Source: an uncultured Bacilli bacterium | Lineage (GTDB): Bacteria > Bacillota_I > Bacilli_A > RF39 > UBA660 | Assembly: GCA_947631285.1 (NCBI GenBank) | Contig: CANRKS010000026.1 | Coordinates: forward strand, 1 to 11,036 | Direction: 5' to 3' | Length of the DNA stretch: 11,036 nt | Part shown: piece by piece, positions 1-8,101 of the stretch | Numbering within the stretch: position 1 is the first letter of the stretch | Layout of the letters: each line of letters starts with the position of its first letter | Program-made: the position numbers and the translations under genes | The notes under the pieces: generated by a model | Database searches by the model: none | What the model was told of the DNA's origin: nothing | Seen by the model: the letters and a program-made list of their open reading frames with translations, nothing else

Positions 1-942
1 GACTGTCCAGGACATGCCGATTATGTTAAAAACATGATTACTGGTGCTGCGCAAATGGATGGTGCTATCCTAGTTGTTTCTGCTGCAGATGGTCCAATGC
101 CACAAACTAGAGAACATATTTTATTATCTCGTCAAGTTGGTGTGCCTAAAATTGTTGTTTACATGAACAAAACTGATCAAGTAGACGATCCAGAATTATT
201 AGACTTAGTAGAAATGGAAATTAGAGAATTACTTGGAGAATACGGATTTGATTCTAATTGTCCAATTATTCGTGGTAGTGCTCTTAAAGCTCTTGAAGGA
301 GATGAAGAAGCTGCTCAAAGTATTCGTGATTTAATGGCTGCTGTTGATAGTTATATCGACGCTCCAGTAAGAGATACTGATAAACCATTCTTAATGAGTA
401 TTGAAGACGTGTTTACTATTTCAGGACGTGGAACTGTTGTTACAGGCCGTGTTGAAAGAGGTAAATTAAATCTTAATGACGAAGTTGAAATCGTTGGCTT
501 AAGACCTACTCAAAAATCAGTTGTTACCGGAATTGAAATGTTCCGTAAATCACTTGATTATGCTCAAGCTGGTGACAACGCTGGTGTTTTACTACGTGGT
601 ATAGCTCGTGAAGACGTTGAACGTGGACAAGTACTTGCTAAGCCAGGAAGTGTTACACCTCATACTAAGTTTAAAGCTAGTGTTTACGTATTATCTAAAG
701 AAGAAGGCGGACGTCATACTCCATTCTTCTCAAATTATCGTCCTCAATTCTATTTCAGAACTACTGATGTAACTGGTGTTATCGAGTTACCTGCTGGTGT
801 TGAAATGGTTATGCCTGGCGATAATGTAGATATGACTGTAGAACTAATTGCTCCAGTAGCACTTGAAAATGGTACTCAATTCTCTATTCGTGAAGGTGGA
901 CGTACTGTTGGTGCTGGTGTAGTATCAGAAATCGTAAAATAG
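1..942 (+). CDS. tuf: Translation elongation factor EF-Tu, 5'-truncated by the window edge
   Basis: EF-Tu is the GTPase that carries aminoacyl-tRNA to the ribosomal A site. The frame is open from base 1 and starts exactly at the G3 motif DCPGH (E. coli residues 80-84). It continues with the G4 motif NKTD at fragment residues 56-59, which corresponds to E. coli 135-138 without indels, and then the G5-type GSAL. Domain 2 (from about SGRGTVVTGRVERG) and domain 3 (GGRHTPFFSNYRPQFYF) are complete, and the protein ends in the usual GVVSEIVK. The 313 residues present plus about 80 missing match the normal length of about 393. Codon use is richer in GTT, GGT, CGT and GCT than in the neighbouring genes, as expected for a highly expressed gene. 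Stop TAG at 940-942 sits in the terminator stem. Only the N-terminal G1 and switch I region lies outside the window. Confidence 0.98.
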   Translation, partial: DCPGHADYVKNMITGAAQMDGAILVVSAADGPMPQTREHILLSRQVGVPKIVVYMNKTDQVDDPELLDLVEMEIRELLGEYGFDSNCPIIRGSALKALEGDEEAAQSIRDLMAAVDSYIDAPVRDTDKPFLMSIEDVFTISGRGTVVTGRVERGKLNLNDEVEIVGLRPTQKSVVTGIEMFRKSLDYAQAGDNAGVLLRGIAREDVERGQVLAKPGSVTPHTKFKASVYVLSKEEGGRHTPFFSNYRPQFYFRTTDVTGVIELPAGVEMVMPGDNVDMTVELIAPVALENGTQFSIREGGRTVGAGVVSEIVK

Positions 943-962
943 TAGCATTTGCTACTTTTTTA
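941..962 (+). terminator. First rho-independent terminator of tuf
   Basis: The stem AGTAGCA/TGCTACT (941-947 with 950-956) has a very tight loop and is followed directly by a run of T. The stem starts within the tuf stop codon. Confidence 0.85.
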
Positions 963-977
963 TATTTTAATTAAATT

Positions 978-1006
978 AAGCTTTAGGAAATTCCTAAGGC
1001 TTTTTT
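978..1006 (+). terminator. Second, tandem terminator of tuf
   Basis: The inverted repeat AAGCTTTAGGAA / TTCCTAAGGCTT (978-989 with 991-1002, one G-T wobble) is followed by a T run to 1006. It backs up the first hairpin and insulates the restriction operon from strong tuf transcription. Confidence 0.85.
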
Positions 1007-1027
1007 AATTTTTTTAAAAGTAAAATA

Positions 1028-1059
1028 TGGTAAATAAAGAGGTTTTATTATATAATAAA
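1028..1059 (+). promoter_or_regulatory. Likely promoter of the restriction-modification operon, with palindromic -10 region
   Basis: There is a perfect -10 hexamer TATAAT at 1051-1056. A weak -35 candidate TGGTAA lies at 1028-1033, 17 bases upstream (3 of 6 consensus positions). The -10 sits inside a perfect 16-bp palindrome (1044-1059, TTTATTATATAATAAA). The palindrome could be an operator, or chance in AT-rich DNA. A transcript would start near 1063 and give a leader of about 30 bases. Confidence 0.5.
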
Positions 1060-1081
1060 TTTAGAAAAAAATTACCAACTT

Positions 1082-1090
1082 AGGAGGTGG
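1082..1090 (+). promoter_or_regulatory. Strong ribosome binding site of the small R-M subunit
   Basis: AGGAGGTGG is an almost full anti-SD complement, ending 4 bases before the ATG at 1095. It is the best ribosome site in the window and fixes this start. Confidence 0.85.
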
Positions 1091-1094
1091 TCAT

Positions 1095-2081
1095 ATGTTT
1101 GAAGAGCTAGTTGATATTAAAGAAAATAATATTTTTCAATTTGACTATGAATTATTAACAATCTTATTAAAAGATATGACTACCAATAAAAATATTATAT
1201 GGGGGACGGATAATTATATAGTAGAAGATGTTTCCATATTACCTACAGATGAAATTAAAATTGAACAAATAATTGGCTATAATGGTAATGTAATTAAGCC
1301 TAGAACTAAAAAAAGTAAAATTGATCAGGCTAAAAGAGTAAGAGATAAAGCAGAAGTATTTACACCAGCTTGGATATGTAATAAACAAAATAATTTAATA
1401 GATAATGTATGGTTTTCTAAAGAAAATGTTTTTAATGTTGAAAAGAAAACGACTTGGAAGCCAACAAAAGAAAAAATAGTTTTTCCTAAAGGAAAAACTT
1501 GGCAAGACTATGTTAAAGAAAATAGATTAGAAATAGCTTGTGGAGAAGCTCCATATTTAGTTAGTCGTTATGATACTACCAATGGTAATGTTATTCCGGT
1601 GATGAAAAGAATTGGATTATTAGATCGAAAAATGCGAATTATTAATGAAAATGTTATAGATGAAGAAGAATGGTTAGAATGGACTATAAATGCTTTTAAA
1701 AGTATTTATGGTTATGAATGGCAAGGAGACAGTTTACTAATTGCTAGAGAAAATCTTCTCTATACTTTTTCAGATAATTATATATATAAATTTAAGAAAA
1801 AACCATCTGTTGATTTAGTAAAACAGATGGCTCATATTATTGTTTGGAATATATTTCAAATGGATGGTTTGAAATTTGTTATTCCTTATAGTTGCTATAA
1901 TAAGAAAAAAAAGAGTAGTAAGTCGCTAAATCAAGAATGTTTAGGATGTAAAAAGAATAATTATAAAAATCATAATGGGACATATGTTAAAATAATGAAT
2001 TGGGAAACTAACAGAAGAATTAAGTTTATATCCGTAATGAATAGGAGAAGTAAAAATGCAAGACAAAGAAAAAAGATTTGA
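1095..2081 (+). CDS. Small restriction-modification subunit with a methyltransferase-like SAM-binding half
   Basis: This 328-residue protein resembles the proteins usually annotated 'restriction endonuclease subunit M' in Firmicutes. Visible motifs follow the order of Eco57I-type gamma-class adenine methyltransferases: AEVFTP at 86-91 (motif X-like), EIACGEAPYL at 146-155 (motif I-like, SAM site), YGYEWQGDSLL at 205-215 (motif II-like), and NIFQMDGL at 252-259 (motif III-like). No NPPY or DPPY catalytic motif follows. The C-terminus carries C267, C282-x2-C285 and H293, a possible zinc knuckle, then a basic tail. The gene has its own strong ribosome site and overlaps the next gene by 26 bases, so the two are probably translationally coupled and form one complex. 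By itself it should not methylate DNA. It may instead bind SAM, bind DNA or complete the partner's methyltransferase. The R-M assignment is firm; its exact role is inferred. Confidence 0.8.
   Translation: MFEELVDIKENNIFQFDYELLTILLKDMTTNKNIIWGTDNYIVEDVSILPTDEIKIEQIIGYNGNVIKPRTKKSKIDQAKRVRDKAEVFTPAWICNKQNNLIDNVWFSKENVFNVEKKTTWKPTKEKIVFPKGKTWQDYVKENRLEIACGEAPYLVSRYDTTNGNVIPVMKRIGLLDRKMRIINENVIDEEEWLEWTINAFKSIYGYEWQGDSLLIARENLLYTFSDNYIYKFKKKPSVDLVKQMAHIIVWNIFQMDGLKFVIPYSCYNKKKKSSKSLNQECLGCKKNNYKNHNGTYVKIMNWETNRRIKFISVMNRRSKNARQRKKI
2043..2058 (+). promoter_or_regulatory. Internal ribosome site and start of the large R-M gene inside the upstream gene
   Basis: AGGAGA at 2043-2048 lies 7 bases before the ATG at 2056, all within the 3' end of the upstream gene. 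This supports translational coupling and a roughly fixed subunit ratio. Confidence 0.8.
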
Positions 2082-5000
2082 AGATGCTTTTAGCTATAAG
2101 TTAATTTATATTTTTAGAATTAATGATGAGGCTCATGAAGGTAAATTAAAAATAGGTGAAGCAACAGTTGTTACTACTAAATGTCGAGAAGAACTTTTGC
2201 CTAACTGTGAAGAATTAAATTTAGCAGCTAAAAAAAGAATTAATGATTATACTACTACAGCCGGAATTAAATATGAACTATTATATACGGAATTGGCCGT
2301 AACTAATTCAGGCGTGGCTTTTGGGGATACAACTGTCCATGATGTATTAAAAAGATCAGGTTATAAAAAATTTTATTTTGATACAGAAAGAAGACAAAAT
2401 GAATGGTTTGTCGTAGATCTAGATGTAGCTATTAAAGCCATAAAAGCTGTTAAAGAAAATAGAAAATCCTTAACTACAAAAGAAAAATATAGTAAAATGC
2501 CCAATATTATCTTTCGCCCTGAACAAAAGATGGCAATTGAAAAAACTATTACACAGTTTAAAAAAAGTAATAACATGTTATGGAATGCCAAAATGCGTTT
2601 TGGTAAAACAATTTGTGCTCTTGAAGTGGTAAGAAGAGAAAAGTATGAAAAAACTATTATTTTAACGCATAGACCCGTTGTTGATGCCAGTTGGTATGAA
2701 GATTTTAATAATATTTTTTATGATTTAGATTATTCATATGGTTCTAAAAATAAAGGAGAACCTTTAGAAAAATTAATAAAGGCTAATAAACCGTTTGTTT
2801 ATTTTGCTTCTATTCAAGATTTAAGAGGGTCTAAAGAAGTTGGGGGAAAATTTGATAAAAATAAATTAGTTTTTAACACTAATTGGGATTTTGTCGTGGT
2901 TGATGAAGCTCATGAAGGAACTAAGACTGAAAAAGGAATTACAACTTTAGAGGGCGTTATAAAAATTGACAATAATTATCCAACTAAAATATTAAAATTA
3001 TCAGGAACAGCTTTTAATCTTTTAGAAGATTATGATGAAGATGAAATATATACTTGGGATTATATCATGGAACAAGAGGCTAAGCAAAATTGGTATCTTA
3101 ATCATTATGGCGACTCTAACCCTTATGCTGATTTACCTGAATTACAAATTTATACCTATGATTTAAATAAAATGATTCCTGGTTATGAAGCTATTTATGA
3201 TACGGCATTTAACTTTAGAGAATTTTTTAGAGTATGGACTAATGATGTGGAAAAAGATGGTACAGTTATGCCAAGAGAATCATTGGAAGGGGAATTTGTT
3301 CATAAAGAAGATGTTAAAAAATTTCTTGATTTAATGTGTCGAAGTGATGAAAAAAGTAATTATCCCTATTCTAAAGATTCTTATCGAGACTATTTTAGAC
3401 ATTCTTTATGGATGGTTCCAGGAGTTAAAGAAGCTAAAGCGTTAAGTAAAATGTTACAAGAGCATTCGGTTTTTGGAAGTGGCCAATTTGAGATTATCAA
3501 TATTGCTGGTGATGGTGACGAGGAAAAGCCATATAAAGATGCTTATGAAGCTGTTATGAAGGGAATTGGTGATCATCCAGAAGAAACTTATTCAATTACT
3601 ATTTCATGTGGTAAAATGACAACAGGGGTAACAGTTAGACCATGGACTGCCGTCTTTATGCTTTCGGGTTCTTATTCAACCGCAGCTTCTTCATATTTAC
3701 AAACTATTTTTAGAGTTCAAAGTCCTGCTAATATTGGAGGAAAAATAAAAGAAAAATGTTTTGTATTTGATTTTGCTCCTGATCGTTCTCTTAAAATGAT
3801 TGCTTCGGCAACTAAATTATCTATAAAAGCTGGTAATACTTCGAGTAGGGAAGTATTAGGAAAATTCTTAAATTTCTGTCCTGTAATTGCTATAAATGGC
3901 TCTAAAATGATGCCATATAATGTTGATTTAATGATGAGTCAACTTAAAAAAGCTTATGCGGAGAGAGTTGCTAATAATGGTTTTGATGATAATCACATTT
4001 ATAATGATAATTTATATCAATTAGATAATAATGCTTTAGAAAAATTCAAAATGTTAGAAAAGATTGTGGGCTCTTCAAAGCAATCAAAAAAGATTGAAAA
4101 AATTGATATTAATAATCAAGGATTTAATCAAGAAGAATATGAGCAACTTCAAAAAATTGAAAAGAAGAAAAAGAGAGAATTAACAGAAAAAGATAAAAAA
4201 TTATTAGAGAAACTTAAAGAGAAAAAAGAACAGGCTGATATTGCTAAATCAATTTTAAGAGCTATATCAATAAGAATACCGCTTCTTATTTATGGAGCAA
4301 ATATAAAAGATAATGAAGATATAACTGTTTATAATTTAACAGACGTTATTGATGATGAATCTTGGCAAGAATTTATGCCTAAAAATGTTACTAAAGAAAT
4401 GTTTAAAGATTTTTCTCAATATTATGAACAAGATGTATTTGTTGAAGCTGGTCGAAAAATAAGAAGAGCGGCTAGATATGCGGATACATTATCTCCAACA
4501 GAAAGGGTAAAAGAGATTGCTAATATTTTTGCTTCTTTTAGAAATCCTGATAAAGAAACTGTTTTAACTCCATGGAAAACTGTAAACATGCATTTAGGAG
4601 ATACAATTGGAGGATATAATTTTTATCTTAAAAAAGATTTGAACAGTAAATGGGAATACACTCCTCTTAAAGAACCAATATATACTTCTAAAGGAAAAGT
4701 TACTAAAAATATATTTAATCAAGATGTTCATATTTTAGAAATAAATTCTAAATCTGGTTTATATCCTTTATATATGGCTTATAGTTTATATAGGCAAAAA
4801 TGTTTGAACATTAATCGTGAAGATTTAACTTGTCAGCTGGAGCAACAAATATGGAATGACATCATTAAGAATAATATATATGTTTTATGTAAGACACCAA
4901 TGTCGAAAATAATTACAGAAAGAACATTAAGGGGTTATAGTAAAGCCGCTTGTAATGTTAAATATGATGTTGATTTACTACAAGGAATTGAAGACAATAT

Positions 5001-6111
5001 GGATGAATATGTTGAAAAAATAACAAATCCCAATTATTGGGGAAAGGATGATTTAAAGATGAAATTTGATGTAATTATTGGTAATCCTCCATATCAAGAA
5101 AGTGTTGGTAATAATGGTGGTAATAGTTCGAAGGCTAAAGCTATCTATAATTTATTTTTTGATTATGCTATGAAATTAAATCCTAAATATATAAGTATGA
5201 TAATGCCATCACGGTGGATGACTAAATCAACTGAAGGTATTTCTGATGAATGGGTTGATAAAATGTTATCAAGTAATAAATTTATGGTAATGCATGATTA
5301 TTTATCATCTAAAGAATGCTTTTCTAATGTTGAGATTAAAGGTGGGGTTTGTTACTACTTGTTTTCTAATGATTATCATGGCAAGTGTAAATATTATCTT
5401 CATGATGAAGAAAAAAATGTTAGTGAACGATATGATTATCTAGTTAAAAATGAAGTTGATGTTGTTATTCGTGATAGAATAGCCAATGAAATAATTGAAA
5501 AGATTTCTAAAAAGGAAGGAACGTATTATTCTAAGGAAAATAATTTTTCTGTTCTTGTTGGGCCAAAAGACTTTTTTACTAACAAACAAAAATTAACTTC
5601 AAGTTGGCATGGATATACTAAATCAAAAACTAAAAAGAATGAGATAAAGTATTATTATAGTAATAAGGGAACTAGTTGTTTTGGTTATATTAATCTTAAT
5701 GAAATTCCTAAAAATAAAGAAGCAATTTCCAAACATAAAGTTTATATTCCTGCTGCAGCGGGATCTGGTAATGATAAATATATTTTAGGAACTCCTTTTT
5801 ATGGAGAACCTAAAAGTGTTTGTTCTCAAACTTATTTAGTTATTGGTTTTAAGCAAGAACTATCTAAAGAAGAATGTTTAAATATTATAAAATATATTAA
5901 TACTAAATTCTTCCGTTACTTAGTAAGTATTAAAAAGAAGACCCAAAATGGTCCTAAAATGGTTTATCAATTTGTGCCATTGCAAGATTTTTCTAATAAA
6001 TCGTCAATTAATTGGAATGAATCAGTCAAAAATATCGATAAAGAATTGTTTCAAAAATATAAATTTTCAAAAGATCAAGTATCTTATATTGATAAAAAAA
6101 TTCAATATTAA
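2056..6111 (+). CDS. Single-chain restriction-modification enzyme: GIY-YIG-like nuclease, DEAH helicase, Eco57I-type adenine methyltransferase
   Basis: This 1351-residue protein has four parts. (1) Residues 14-120 look like a GIY-YIG nuclease of the T5orf172/MUG113 type: LIYIF with Y18, LKIG at 31-34, R61, H95, and NEWF with E116. (2) An SF2 helicase spans about 150-590: Q157, Walker A MRFGKT with K184, DEAH at 283-286, motif III SGT at 316-318, motif V TTGVTV at 522-527, and motif VI-like YLQTIFRVQS at 547-556. (3) A charged, probably helical linker follows (about 690-735). (4) A gamma-class N6-adenine methyltransferase has a motif I-like EINSKSGLYPLY from 895 and catalytic NPPY at 1010-1013. 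The rest, ending in FVPLQDFS and a short helical tail, is the likely target-recognition region. The layout matches Type ISP enzymes such as LlaGI, which have an Mrr-like nuclease instead. It should recognise one DNA site, translocate, and cleave unmethylated DNA. No motif is missing and the frame is intact. Confidence 0.88.
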   Translation: MQDKEKRFEDAFSYKLIYIFRINDEAHEGKLKIGEATVVTTKCREELLPNCEELNLAAKKRINDYTTTAGIKYELLYTELAVTNSGVAFGDTTVHDVLKRSGYKKFYFDTERRQNEWFVVDLDVAIKAIKAVKENRKSLTTKEKYSKMPNIIFRPEQKMAIEKTITQFKKSNNMLWNAKMRFGKTICALEVVRREKYEKTIILTHRPVVDASWYEDFNNIFYDLDYSYGSKNKGEPLEKLIKANKPFVYFASIQDLRGSKEVGGKFDKNKLVFNTNWDFVVVDEAHEGTKTEKGITTLEGVIKIDNNYPTKILKLSGTAFNLLEDYDEDEIYTWDYIMEQEAKQNWYLNHYGDSNPYADLPELQIYTYDLNKMIPGYEAIYDTAFNFREFFRVWTNDVEKDGTVMPRESLEGEFVHKEDVKKFLDLMCRSDEKSNYPYSKDSYRDYFRHSLWMVPGVKEAKALSKMLQEHSVFGSGQFEIINIAGDGDEEKPYKDAYEAVMKGIGDHPEETYSITISCGKMTTGVTVRPWTAVFMLSGSYSTAASSYLQTIFRVQSPANIGGKIKEKCFVFDFAPDRSLKMIASATKLSIKAGNTSSREVLGKFLNFCPVIAINGSKMMPYNVDLMMSQLKKAYAERVANNGFDDNHIYNDNLYQLDNNALEKFKMLEKIVGSSKQSKKIEKIDINNQGFNQEEYEQLQKIEKKKKRELTEKDKKLLEKLKEKKEQADIAKSILRAISIRIPLLIYGANIKDNEDITVYNLTDVIDDESWQEFMPKNVTKEMFKDFSQYYEQDVFVEAGRKIRRAARYADTLSPTERVKEIANIFASFRNPDKETVLTPWKTVNMHLGDTIGGYNFYLKKDLNSKWEYTPLKEPIYTSKGKVTKNIFNQDVHILEINSKSGLYPLYMAYSLYRQKCLNINREDLTCQLEQQIWNDIIKNNIYVLCKTPMSKIITERTLRGYSKAACNVKYDVDLLQGIEDNMDEYVEKITNPNYWGKDDLKMKFDVIIGNPPYQESVGNNGGNSSKAKAIYNLFFDYAMKLNPKYISMIMPSRWMTKSTEGISDEWVDKMLSSNKFMVMHDYLSSKECFSNVEIKGGVCYYLFSNDYHGKCKYYLHDEEKNVSERYDYLVKNEVDVVIRDRIANEIIEKISKKEGTYYSKENNFSVLVGPKDFFTNKQKLTSSWHGYTKSKTKKNEIKYYYSNKGTSCFGYINLNEIPKNKEAISKHKVYIPAAAGSGNDKYILGTPFYGEPKSVCSQTYLVIGFKQELSKEECLNIIKYINTKFFRYLVSIKKKTQNGPKMVYQFVPLQDFSNKSSINWNESVKNIDKELFQKYKFSKDQVSYIDKKIQY

Positions 6112-6140
6112 AAAAGGAGAATTCTGACATTCTCCTTTTT
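6111..6140. terminator. Bidirectional terminator between the R-M operon and htpG
   Basis: A perfect 12-bp inverted repeat (6111-6122 with 6129-6140, AAAAAGGAGAAT / ATTCTCCTTTTT, loop 6123-6128) has A and T runs on both sides. It begins in the TAA of the large R-M gene and ends 3 bases before the htpG stop, so it serves both convergent genes. Confidence 0.92.
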
Positions 6141-6143
6141 CTA

Positions 6144-7970
6144 TTATTCACCCATTATATCACAAATAAGATCGGTAATTTCTGTAGGATTATCAATAGG
6201 CAATCCTTCAATTAAGCGGGCTTGAGCATATAATATTTTACTATATTTTTTTAACTCTTCGGGATCATTTTTATATAATTTTTGAATTTTTTTAGCAATT
6301 GGATGATGAGAATTAATCTCTAATACTTTTGGAGCATTAATAGATTCATTTGTTGGCATAGCATTCATAACTTTTTCCATTTCTACTGATATGGCTCCGG
6401 AAGTAGATAAGCAAACAGGATGATTTTTTAATCTGTTTGTAAATTTAACATCTTCTATATTTAATTCTTTTTTCATAAGTTCTAATAAATCTTTAGAATT
6501 TTCATTTAAAGATTTTAATTCATCTTTTTCTTCTTCACTATCTAAATCTATATTATGAGAGCATACATTTTTAAAATCTTTATCAGCATACTTACCCATA
6601 ACTTTAAAGGTAAATTCATCTAAATAGTTAGGACATAATAGAAGATCTTTACCTTTTTCCTCTAAAGCTTCAACTTGAGGTAATGTTTTAATTTGATCGA
6701 TAGATGAACCACAAGCATAATAAATAGAATTTTCATCTTTATTAGCTTCTATATATTCTTTTAGAGTAATTAATTTGCTAGCTTTAGATGAATAAAACAT
6801 TAATAAATCTTGAAGCTTATCTTTATCCATTCCAAAAGAATTATAAATACCAGCTTTTATTTGTAAGCCAAATGCTTCCCAAAATTTTAGATATTCATCT
6901 CTTCTTTCTTTTTGCATACTTTCTAATTCATTTTTGATGTGTTTTTCAATATTCGTAGCAATGGTCTTTAATATTTTATTTTGTTGAAGTGTTTCTCGAG
7001 AAATATTAAGAGATAAAAGTGAAGAATCAACAACACCTTTAACAAAACTGTAATAATCAGGGATTAAGTCGCTACATTTTTCCATAATTAATACCCCATT
7101 AGAATATAATTGTAATCCTTTTTCGTACTCTTTAGAATAATAATCAAAACTTGCATGAGATGGAATATATAGTAAAGAATTATATTCTACGGTTCCTTCA
7201 GCTTTTATATGAATATGACTTAATGGCTTTTCATAATCAAAAAATTTATCAGAATAAAAGGTATTGTATTCTTCTTCCTTAATATCTTTTTTGTTTCTTC
7301 GCCATAAAGGAACTAAACTATTAATTGTTTCTAATTTTGTTACACCATCTTCGGTAATTTCCATTTTTATTGGATAAGTAATATAATCTGAATATTTTTT
7401 GATTAAACTTTTAATTTCATTTTCATCTAAATAGCGGTTATATTCTTCTTCATCTTTAATTGTTAAAATAACAGAAGTACCGTAATTTTCTTTTTCAACT
7501 TTTTTAATATTGTATCCTTCAATACCCGAAGATGACCATGAATAAGCATCGTCATGATTATATGCTTTTGATATTACCTCTACTTTATTGGATACCATGA
7601 AGGCGGAGTAAAAACCAACACCAAATTGGCCAATAATATCGATGTTGCCTTTTTTAGGGTTTTGATTTTTGAAATCAAATGATCCACTTTTGGCTATTGT
7701 TCCTAAATTAGTTTCTAATTCTTCTTTACTCATTCCAATGCCATTATCACTTATAGTAAGAGATCTTTTTTCTTTATCTATTTTAATAATAATAGCAAAA
7801 TCACTTTTTTTAACTTTTACTTCTTTATCAGTTAAAGATTTATAATGTAATTTGTCAATGGCATCAGAAGCATTCGAAATAATTTCACGCAAAAATATTT
7901 CTTTATTAGTATATATGGAGTTAATCATTAATTCCATTAGTCTTTTAGATTCAGCTTTAAACTCTTTCAT
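6144..7970 (-). CDS. htpG: Chaperone HtpG (bacterial Hsp90)
   Basis: HtpG is the cytosolic ATP-dependent dimeric chaperone that remodels client proteins with the DnaK system. With the start at 7970 the protein has 608 residues, close to the family's 610-630, and begins KEFKAESKRLMELM like other HtpG proteins. The N-terminal GHKL ATPase has E29 and N33 (REIISNASDA), DNGIGM at 75-80, and IGQFGVGFYSAF at 113-124. The middle-domain segment LNISRETLQQNKIL carries the conserved arginine, and the C-terminal dimerisation domain is complete. An in-frame ATG 11 codons upstream (8001-8003) is rejected because it lies inside the CIRCE operator near the transcription start. The ATG at 7970 has a purine-rich site (GGGAGAGAGG) just upstream. 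The gene is monocistronic, convergent with the R-M operon, and probably HrcA-controlled. Confidence 0.97.
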   Translation of the reverse strand: MKEFKAESKRLMELMINSIYTNKEIFLREIISNASDAIDKLHYKSLTDKEVKVKKSDFAIIIKIDKEKRSLTISDNGIGMSKEELETNLGTIAKSGSFDFKNQNPKKGNIDIIGQFGVGFYSAFMVSNKVEVISKAYNHDDAYSWSSSGIEGYNIKKVEKENYGTSVILTIKDEEEYNRYLDENEIKSLIKKYSDYITYPIKMEITEDGVTKLETINSLVPLWRRNKKDIKEEEYNTFYSDKFFDYEKPLSHIHIKAEGTVEYNSLLYIPSHASFDYYSKEYEKGLQLYSNGVLIMEKCSDLIPDYYSFVKGVVDSSLLSLNISRETLQQNKILKTIATNIEKHIKNELESMQKERRDEYLKFWEAFGLQIKAGIYNSFGMDKDKLQDLLMFYSSKASKLITLKEYIEANKDENSIYYACGSSIDQIKTLPQVEALEEKGKDLLLCPNYLDEFTFKVMGKYADKDFKNVCSHNIDLDSEEEKDELKSLNENSKDLLELMKKELNIEDVKFTNRLKNHPVCLSTSGAISVEMEKVMNAMPTNESINAPKVLEINSHHPIAKKIQKLYKNDPEELKKYSKILYAQARLIEGLPIDNPTEITDLICDIMGE

Positions 7971-7983
7971 ATCCTCTCTCCCT

Positions 7984-8010
7984 TTAGCACTCTTTAATAT
8001 CAACTGCTAA
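7984..8010 (-). promoter_or_regulatory. CIRCE element (HrcA operator) of htpG
   Basis: On the + strand, TTAGCACTC (7984-7992), 9 bases, then AACTGCTAA (8002-8010). The CIRCE consensus is TTAGCACTC-N9-GAGTGCTAA, so one arm is perfect and the other matches 7 of 9 with exact 9-9-9 spacing. It covers the predicted start of htpG transcription, the usual site for HrcA repression relieved by heat. Confidence 0.88.
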
Positions 8011-8015
8011 AATAG

Positions 8016-8044
8016 ATTATAGTATAACCATTCATAAATGTCAA
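8016..8044 (-). promoter_or_regulatory. Consensus sigma-A promoter of htpG
   Basis: On the minus strand, TTGACA (8044-8039), a 17-base spacer, then TATAAT (8021-8016). Both hexamers are perfect. Transcription would begin around 8009, at the edge of the CIRCE repeat. Confidence 0.92.
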
Positions 8045-8059
8045 CAATTTAGAGATAAA

Positions 8060-8083
8060 TATTTAGTAATATCTGGCTAAATA
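8060..8083. repeat. Short inverted repeat in the divergent htpG / surface-protein intergenic region
   Basis: TATTTAG (8060-8066), 10 bases, then CTAAATA (8077-8083). It lies upstream of both divergent promoters, about 20 bases before the weak -35 of the surface-protein gene. It could be a regulator site or chance in AT-rich DNA. Confidence 0.3.
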
Positions 8084-8101
8084 ACTAGACATATTAGGTT
8101 G

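Noticed and set aside
2079..2081. TGA read as tryptophan (mycoplasma code), extending the small R-M subunit
   Set aside because: Read-through would add only three codons before a TAG, and tryptophan is TGG throughout all genes here, which is not the pattern of a recoded genome.
2373..2591. 72-codon open frame on the minus strand
   Set aside because: It lies wholly inside the helicase/nuclease gene, has no ribosome site, and its hydrophobic composition is what antisense of a Lys/Glu-rich AT-rich gene gives.
4130..4240. Lys/Glu-rich stretch as a frameshifted or low-complexity artefact
   Set aside because: The frame is intact and the composition fits a charged helical linker between the motor and methyltransferase parts.
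6144..7970. HtpG as a dedicated part of the neighbouring defence system
   Set aside because: It is full length with all ATPase motifs, is convergent, is separated by a strong bidirectional terminator and has a heat-shock operator, so it is best read as the housekeeping chaperone.
7971..8003. Upstream in-frame start for htpG adding 11 residues
   Set aside because: The start codon lies in the CIRCE repeat close to the transcription start with no ribosome site. The family's N-terminus begins at the ATG at 7970, which has one.
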